This document shows positions 56,909 through 64,000 of a stretch of DNA of 64,000 nt, in pieces (within the stretch, counting starts at the first letter, position 1; every line of letters begins with the position of its first letter). Position numbers and translations under genes: made by a program. This stretch comes from Blattamonas nauphoetae. Taxonomy: Eukaryota > Preaxostyla > Oxymonadida. Under the pieces are notes generated by a model that made no database searches, was not told the DNA's origin, and worked only from the letters and a program-made list of their open reading frames with translations. The stretch is taken from contig JARBJD010000272.1 of assembly GCA_033064195.1 (NCBI GenBank), positions 1-64,000 of the forward strand, read 5' to 3'.

Positions 56909-59355
56909 CTACGCTTCCGGCTCAGCTGGCTGTTCTTCAGCGGGCTGTTCCGTAGCAGGTTGTTCCTCAGCAGGTTTTTCCTCGCTTTCCGTTGGAACAG
57001 GCTCACTGGGCCCATCCGATGTTGATTCTGGGATATTTGCGTCCTGAACAGCAGTGGGAGGAGCATCGGAAGTCGCCGACTGTTTGATCCACGCCTCCTC
57101 CTCTTCCAGCTCGGATTTGATGGTTGCCTCTCTTCGGCCGTTTCTCTCATTCAGTCTGGCCATAACCTTGTTCTTACGTCTCGCTTCGACAGCTCCGGCG
57201 ATCTTTGCGAACACTCCGTCGACGAGGGCCTCGACGACTGCCTCAGCCATCTTCAGTTTCTTTGTCTTTGGATCGGAGATTCGGGGATCGTTGATAATCA
57301 ACAGCACGTTGTACAGCGTGTCATAAACAGCCAAGTTATCATCCTCGGTGAGCTCCCATGCTTCGGGGTTGGAGCTGGGTGTGCCGACAGTGCGGAGGTG
57401 GACATAAGGCGAGACCTCACCTGGAACACGCTTGTTCATCTCTGTCAGCACAGTCAGAATGCCGAAGATGAGTGGGTCGGCCTGATCCACAGCCATGATC
57501 ATCTCAACCATCATCTTCTTCAGCCCGGCCTTCAATCCCTCGATTCCTGCTGTCATTGCATTCTGTTTCATGATATCGAGGACTCCTGGGGCATATGGAA
57601 GCTTTTCCTCTTCGACAATGTCGTCTGGGTTGATCTCCTCTTCGTCGCCTGGTGCCTCCTCTCGCGGCTTGATCTTGGCCATCTGGACAGCCATGTCGCC
57701 CAGTTCGTCAATTCGGTCGACAACGGCAATGGCTGTGTCGATGTTCGCCTCTCCCGACGCGAGCGAGGACAAGTTCTGAACATCGTCGAAAGAGAGGAAG
57801 GGTTTGTTGTCGTCGAACCCGTAGCACTTCAGGAACTCCACAATCGACACCTCGACTCCCTCCTTCACACCCGCCTCAGCAGACGAGACGATGGTGTCGA
57901 GAGGTGGCTGAGAGGCGTTGGCCTTCAGCCCTTCGAAGATCCCCTCAATCGCTGGATTCATCACTTGCATGATCGCGTCCTTGATCGCTCCAAGTGCCTG
58001 CTGCCTGGCGATCTTGACGATCGGGTTGACGTTCTGCTTCGCCTTCATCGCTGCCAGGAGCATCGCCTTCTCGGCCATCCACGCTTCGATTGTGCTGCCC
58101 TCCTTTTCGGGATGTGGCACTGTGGCGTCTGTGTACACGTCCTGCGGCTTGCGGACAACTCCGACCACGATTGGCTCGCCTGTCTTCCTTCGGATGGCAA
58201 TCACAACAAAGTTTTCTCGAACATCGAACGAGTTCGGTCCTGTCTCAGCTGGTGGCGCCTTGTCTGATCGCTTTGATTTGTAAGCGGCCTTGACACGCGG
58301 GCCTGGGCGTGAGGAATCGCGGAGGTTGGTGCCGAAGTTGCGAGCGGTGATGAGCCCGCAGTGGTCGAGCGTGAAGTTGGACACGCAGTGCACGTCGGTG
58401 AGATGGACTGGACTCGCTGCAGCTTTCGAGAAGTTGGCTGTGTCGCCGAACGCTCCCGACAGACCCTGTTTCTTCAGGTGTTCTGTTGCTGACAGCGTGG
58501 ATGTCTGAGCAACGATGGGAAGCACCACATTCAGACCCGCCCTCGGGTGTGCCTTGTCGGCCACTTCGAGTGCCTTGGAGGGAACACAATACTTGGCGGC
58601 GGCTGCCAGCAGTCCCTTCTCGCTTTTGTCGGCCGGCGAGATGATCAGGAGCTTCTCCAGATTGCCTGCGCGGGCGACGAGGATTCGATCACCCTCGTCT
58701 TCAGCTGTTCCGATGCAGTCTTCGATTGTGGTCACTTTGGAGATCAGCCCAGACGCTGGCTTGCCGATCTTGAACTCGTTCTGCCACGACAGTTCAGTGT
58801 CGATGCCACTGAGCACGACAATCGACGATGTTTCAGGGACAGTGGGAACGCCTCGACTCAATCTCAGACCTCCGTTTCGGAACAGGTATGCAGCAAGCCA
58901 CGCTCGGCCTCTCTCTGTCTTGTAGTTGACGAGATCGAAATACGAGTTGCTGGTGCGCCAGCTGTCATCGATGAAGGGTGCGTGCAGTTTGGTGCCTTTT
59001 GGGACGAATATGCCGTTTCTTGCACGGTAATCAAGAATTGTGCCGTCGTTGGAGCGGTTGATCTCGTGGTTGCCTTGGAATTCGAGGATCTGCGAGGGAA
59101 AGAAGGGAAGAGAGCAATCAAAACCAAAATATAAATTCAAACGGATCGTCCCCCAAGAACACTATCCAACTTCAGAATCTTCAAGAATTCTTTTTCAGTG
59201 TCGGCACCTGCCCCGAAAGCCAAGTTTGTGAGGGCTGTGTGGAGCATGCCGGGAGCGAAAAAGGTGCTTTTTCCTTCCGCGTTTTCGAGTATAGGGATCA
59301 TCATATTCGCAAAATCGCCGACAATCTGGCCGTGTTCGAGTCGTTCTTTCTGCAT
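56909..59355 (-). CDS. Serpin-fold protein with a long novel helical C-terminal extension
   Basis: Exons 59355-59143 and 59089-56909, with a 53 nt intron (59090-59142, GTTTGA...CCTCGCAG), join in phase to 797 aa. The N-terminus matches serpin helices ('IVGDFANMMIPILE', 'TFFAPGMLHTALTNLAFGAG'). The core continues with 'ILDYRARNGIFVPKGTKL', 'GLSGAFGDTANFSKAAAS', 'PVHLTDVHCVSNFTLD' and the C-terminal strands 'FVVIAIRRKTGEPIVVGVVR'. The hinge, normally E-E-G-T-x-A-A-A, reads 'DHCGLITARNFGTN', so protease inhibition is unlikely. Residues ~400-797 are a predicted helical region with no family I recognise, ending in repeated 'EEQPA' units. No signal peptide from this start, so cytosolic. A chaperone or scaffold role is speculation. 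Confidence 0.65.
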
Positions 59356-60101
59356 TGTTTCCGCATCGACCTTTTCTCTCGCCTTGAAGGCTTTGTAGCC
59401 CTCGGCTCCCTTTGCTGAGCCTTTGAGAAGAGGCTTCCTGTGTTCGAAGAGGGGAAGAGTGTGGACTGTGAGAAAAAGATATGTGCATACGGCTCAAAGT
59501 ATACTTCTGGTGATGTATTTCCCATCGCTATTCTGTGAGTATTCTTTCAAACGCAAAATCCAACCCTTAATATATTTCCCATAAAAATAAATTCAGACCA
59601 CATCAATATCTACGGACTTTCAAATTCATCTAAAAGAGCTGAATGAAGCTTGTACAGCAAAACGGCATGACCGACAATGACTATCTATTCCAAGCAGGTC
59701 TTGAGCTGTTTTCAGTCTCGAATTCAACCCTTTTTGGAAATCAATATTGAAGCCTCTATTTCTGAATTAGCTGTTATCAAGCGACTGTATCACGAATTAA
59801 GAAGTTGATTGCTCTTCTCAAAAGGGGTCCATCATCTCAGAAGAAACACATTTCTACCAAACGAAATTTCGATGGGAAACCAACTTACAGCTTTACTCTT
59901 GTTGAGCGACTTATCAAAAGGAGATCGATGGACGTTTTTGTCACTGTCTTCTCTCTTTCAGAGCAATCCCTTTTGAATTCGTCGATCACCAATTGAAAAT
60001 GGTTCGATGGTCAGATCTCACAAAGTCACCACACCTTCCTTTCATATCGTTTTCCCCACTTCAAAAAAATAGTAGCTTCGAAATTTTTGAACGCAACAAA
60101 A
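59356..60101. other. Intergenic region upstream of the serpin gene
   Basis: Contains a possible splice acceptor TTTTTCTCACAG at about 59472 (minus strand) that could belong to a 5' exon of the serpin gene, but no upstream exon fits the phase. The rest is AT-rich with no supported gene. Confidence 0.4.
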
Positions 60102-60182
60102 TGGAGACGGTTGGATTCGAACCAACGCCAATGAATTGACTGAGTCTTGATTTCAGCGCCTTAACCTCTCGGCCACGCCCCC
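60102..60182 (-). tRNA. tRNA-Leu(CAA), type II
   Basis: 81 nt. Acceptor 5' GGGGGCG pairs with 3' CGTCTCC (two G-U pairs). D arm GCC-GAGAGGTTAAG-GC. Anticodon stem CTGAA/CTCAG with loop ATCAAGA, giving U33, anticodon CAA and G37. A variable arm with CAAT/ATTG stem makes it type II, as for Leu. T arm GTTGG-TTCGAAT-CCAAC. A run of four T follows the discriminator base on the minus strand, a Pol III stop. No CCA is encoded and no intron is present. Confidence 0.85.
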
Positions 60183-60310
60183 TTCACTTGAATTATGACA
60201 AATCGAAACGATGGACGAAAATATTGATTCGAGTGGGGAGACGCCTGAGATAGGTAAATTGATCAAACCATGATAAACTATTTCAATTTTCTGTCACTTC
60301 TCGGAAGCTT

Positions 60311-63300
60311 ATGGACCTTCCAGAAGATGTACTCTCATCGATCTTTACGTATCTTCCAACAATCCGGGATGTTCATACGATTAGCCAGGTTTCACACAAA
60401 TGGCGGGCTGCCTCTCAACAACGACGTGTTTGGGCGACATTCCTCCGAAAGGACTTCCTTCTCCCTGGGAAAGATCATGAACATGAGAGATTCACGTATC
60501 GGAATATGACTCTGACTCTCTCTCGTAAAATAGAGGAAAAACAAATCAGGAGAGAACTCGGTCGACTTCGAAAACTGTTAGTTCAGGTCTGAAAGAGATA
60601 AATCCGTTCTCTCTCATTGTACAATACCTTTTTTGATCGATATTTTTCTCTTTCTTCCAATATTAACTTAATATGTCGCAATCTTCAGCTCCAACTCCTT
60701 CTCCTCTGGGGAAGCGTCGCTGTGTCACTCTCAACACTCCTTCTCAAGTTTTTCGTTCTCCCAACAACACTCAACCTTCAGATTGGCTTTTCTGGTGTTT
60801 TTCTCGTCCTGGGCCTCTCCTCTCTACTTCTCACCTTCTCGAAATGTATGTCGTCGCTCTTCACTTTACATTTGTATTTCACATACTTACTCCCTTATTT
60901 CATCGTTGTCACGAAATTTCCTCACTTTTTTCTCTTCTTTCCACCGCAAAGCGTCGTCTGATTTTCATCCCATCTTCCGTCTGGTTCTGTTCCTGATTTC
61001 GCTGACATCAACATCCATCAAGTTCCTTATCGACTTTCCGCACCTCCTGCTCACACACCCTTGGACAGCCGATCTCCCCCTCTCCTTCCTTTTCCTGATG
61101 GTCATCTCTCTCCTCATCCTCCTGCTCTACCAAACAATCATGTCCTACAGACGTCAAATCTCCACAGACATTGATTTCTCTCCTCTCATTCTGTTTGTCG
61201 GGCTCATTGTCATCCTTTCCCAAGCTGTGCCCATCTACCATTCTTTCATCAAATTAACGGAAACCAAACTTCACTATTTTTTCCCTCCGCACTGCCGAGG
61301 AGACCTTCCTGCGGCCCTTCTCCCAACTTTTTCGCTTCGCCGTTCTTCATATTTCCGCTTTTCAAGTCTGACAACCGATCTTCACGAGACAGTTTTCGAC
61401 AGAGCCTCGTTCTCTTTTGCTGACCCTCGCCTTTCTTTCGACAACTGCACATCCCAACAATCTCCAGCGTCGTTTCTTTCTCGTTTGAAGTTCTGCTGCC
61501 CTCGACCCCTCGAGGACACGTGTCCATCTTCACATTACAAGTCTGTTCTTCTTTCACATCTTCCATTATGTTATTTACACTCGTCTCTTGCATAGGTCGA
61601 TCCCTCCCATTCCTTCCTGGCTCAACCAACCACTCTTCAGCATCGATCCAAATTCTCTCGAATCCACACCCCCTCTTCGAATTGATTGGCTGAACTCTGA
61701 CTGGCCGCTCTCATGCCCAGTTACTCACCCTTTTTCGGAGTCTTCATTCTCTGGAACTTCCGAATCATCTCATGGGAGTGATCAACCCGAGGGAGCTCCT
61801 CTTCCATCGCTGTGGATGCCATCAAGCGACATCTTTGGAAAGAGAGTATCTCCATACGTTCTTTCTCAGATATCTTGGATCATTTTCGCCTTTTCTCATT
61901 CAGCTCTCCCTCCTGCAGATGGAGTTTTTCGTGTTCGTTGCCTTTGCGTTTACAACGAGAATAATCTCGTCAGTGATCTCACTGCGAACACCGCAAGTGG
62001 AATATCGAGTATGCTTCTCCTTTCAATTCGCAACTCTCCCCTTCTTCCTGACATTCGATCATTCCACGTTTTACTTCATTCTCCTTGATTCTCTCACCTT
62101 TCTCGTCCTCTCCACCAGATTCGGAGTTCAACGATGCTCCTCAAGGCCCAGCATCGCAATTCCCCCTTCTTCACCGACACCACCTGCCGCCTCTTCTCCA
62201 TCCTCTCTTTTTTGTTCTTCCCGATCTCAACGTGGGCCTTCCCTTTCATCTCCGCTTTTTCGGTTTATCTCATCGTCCGCCGGATGTCTGGCAAGATGGC
62301 CATGATCGACTCGATCGTTGTTGTCCTCTGCGTGGCTGTCGCGCTCGTCTGGTGGATTGACAAGTCCTGCCGCGTTCTTTTCCTTATTCTGAAGCACTGG
62401 AGTGTCGTCTGCGTGCAACTCGCCAAAAGATGGCAGCGAGAGCGTCAGCTCCTCAAAGCATCGAAAACTGATGTCTTCCCTGGCAACTCCTCCTTCTCTG
62501 CCCCCATCCCTCTCTCCAGCTTGTCTGGCAGCAAAACCGAGAGCAAGCTCGACCTTGTTGCCATCTTCATTGCAGTGAGTGTGGGCAGACTCCTGACACA
62601 CTACGTTGTCTGGAAGACAAAACGACAGGATAAGAAGAGGAATGCAACTGGCCGAGAGAGAGTGGTGCGCGAACCGCTGATGGAACGATTGGGAAGCTTC
62701 ATCGGGCGAGCTGGGCATGCTTTCGATGTCAACCTGAGTCTGTCGCGAAGGCAGGGCAGAACCAGGAGGAGTCGGGCGAAGGGGACGAACGCGCTCTCGC
62801 TCACTCATCCGCGACCAAGGAATGCGACTGACACTGCCGACACAGACGAGGATCAGGTTGCGATGAGCCCATCACCGTCAATTCTGAGGTGTGGAGAGAG
62901 CGTTGTCCGTTTCTTCTCCTTTCGACATCACATTTCACTTGATTCATTTCTCTTTCTCCATCTCGCTTCAGTCCCTCCCCTTCCCTCTCCCCCACACCCT
63001 CTCCCTCGTCCGACGATGGCGAGATGAGTCTGGCGATGTCTCCTGTTTATTCTCGCCAGCCGTACTCCCTCAGCGACGACTCCGATGACCAGCCAATGTT
63101 CTCCAAGTGTGTTCCATCTCTCTGCTCATTCCATCTCCAGTCACTCCCACCCTTCCGTGACGTTTGTGTTCACTCAACATCCATTACCTCCCTTGGCCCC
63201 TCTCTCCCAACCATCACATCACTCGAATTCTTCCCCTCTCTTGTTCTCGGACGAGGACACTCCACGAGGCGATGAAATCACGCCGAATGAGGATGAACAG

Positions 63301-63540
63301 CGATGCTCAGCCTCTCGTGTCTCACAAATGGAAGAAGGGGAGAATGCGAACACAAATACGCATCAGCCGCAGACGACCCCCAAACAATCCCAAAGAAGAG
63401 ACAGAAAGGAGCGAAGAGAGAATCGGGGAAGAGGTGGGCGAGGGAGGGGAAGGACGGCAGTCAATGCTTCGCCACACGCTTTGTCTCTGCTTGAGAAGGA
63501 CCTGATCGAGACCATCATTGAACTGGAGGGGATGCAATGA
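60311..63540 (+). CDS. F-box protein fused to a polytopic membrane protein, eight exons
   Basis: Exons 60311-60586, 60689-60845, 60952-61540, 61596-61845, 61919-62008, 62119-62888, 62972-63106 and 63141-63540 join without a phase conflict to 888 aa; introns are 102, 106, 55, 73, 110, 83 and 34 nt. Residues 2-60 form an F-box ('DLPEDVLSSIFTYLPTIRDV', 'SQVSHKWRAASQQRRVW'). After a short basic linker come about eight to ten hydrophobic helices, a loop with several Cys, and a Ser/acidic then Arg/Gly-rich tail ('GRGGRGRGR'). F-boxes bind Skp1 in SCF ubiquitin ligases, so a membrane-anchored substrate adaptor is plausible. TMEM185-like families are one possible source of the membrane part; not confirmed. 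Confidence 0.65.
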
Positions 63541-63708
63541 TACTTCTTATTTTCTTTCTGGCTTATTTGTTTATACTCACAGTTTTTGAGTGCTGTTCAA
63601 TTTCTCCAATGCTGTATTTTTCATTTTTTTTTATTTTTTGAACCATCATTTCTATTGTGGGTTCACAGATCCAACTCTCAACAACATTCTGTGGCAACTT
63701 GCCCAGAA

Positions 63709-64000
63709 ATGGCCCCATGTCTTGCTGGGTGCTGCGATGTGCCCACTATGCCGATGAATAGGCATCGAGACAACGGTTTCACTGCTCCACTCGCTGGTCC
63801 TCAGATTTTTGCCTGGATCCTCCTCCCTGTCCAGTTCATCCTTTCGTGTGTCTTCATTTATGGTGGAACACCGATTCTTTCTTTCATCATTTCAACTTCG
63901 GTCTGTTTTTCTTGCTATTCATCTTGTTATCCAAGGCTACAGCGATTGTCTTCTTGATTGCGTTCTTCCTCCTTTTTTATGTTGCGCGGACAAATCCAGC
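63709..64000 (+). CDS. Probable DHHC-type palmitoyltransferase, N-terminal part only
   Basis: Starts at ATG 63709 and runs off the window. 'RDNGFTAPLAGPQIFAWILL' resembles the cytosolic lead-in to helix 1 of DHHC palmitoyltransferases (NGF..P....Q...W). After a frame change, probably an intron between about 63860 and 63930, a second helix 'IVFLIAFFLLFYVARTNPA' ends with the T-x-NPA string typical before the zinc-finger core. The catalytic DHHC lies outside the window, so the call is tentative. Confidence 0.35.

Overview
The window looks like nuclear DNA of an oxymonad (Preaxostyla), closest in style to Blattamonas nauphoetae. The reasons are very large secreted-type beta-helix proteins ending in one membrane helix and a degenerate kinase lobe, lineage-type helical-repeat families, a SPRY-like module, many tiny GT-AG introns (30 to about 110 nt, often with a GTCTG donor), and a nuclear-type tRNA-Leu. 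TAA, TAG and TGA all end genes here, so the standard code applies. The species name is inference.

Layout: 1-10385 and 18449-28838 are near-identical arms of a giant inverted repeat around an 8.06 kb spacer. Each arm carries (outside to inside) a giant beta-helix/pseudokinase gene, a helical-repeat gene and a four-exon SPRY-like gene. The beta-helix copy is open on the right (20788-29920, one 61 nt intron) and broken on the left by small, mostly homopolymer indels. The spacer holds a truncated SPRY paralogue with a hAT-like MITE inside its 31-nt-type intron, a two-part RRM-like gene with an in-frame TAG, a second helical-repeat gene and a helical-repeat pseudogene.

Right of the repeat: a polytopic TmcB/TmcC-like protein with a hemerythrin-like tail (30343-34297), then a 974 bp TIR element, then a second beta-helix/TIG-like/pseudokinase gene on the minus strand (56158 down to 36251). 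That gene is split by four blocks of mobile DNA. Two are ~3 kb elements with 9 bp target duplications, whose terminal repeats share a four-iteron layout (spacings 22/24/20 bp) and which carry host-like gene pieces. One is a 476 bp MITE. The fourth is a ~5.9 kb composite holding a minisatellite and a perfect foldback. For the first three, removing the insert plus one target-site copy restores the host reading frame exactly.

The last 8 kb holds a serpin fused to a long novel C-terminus, a tRNA-Leu(CAA), an eight-exon gene joining an F-box to a multi-pass membrane protein, and the start of a probable DHHC palmitoyltransferase. No virus-derived or LTR element was recognised. Several frame breaks may be long-read consensus errors rather than real decay.
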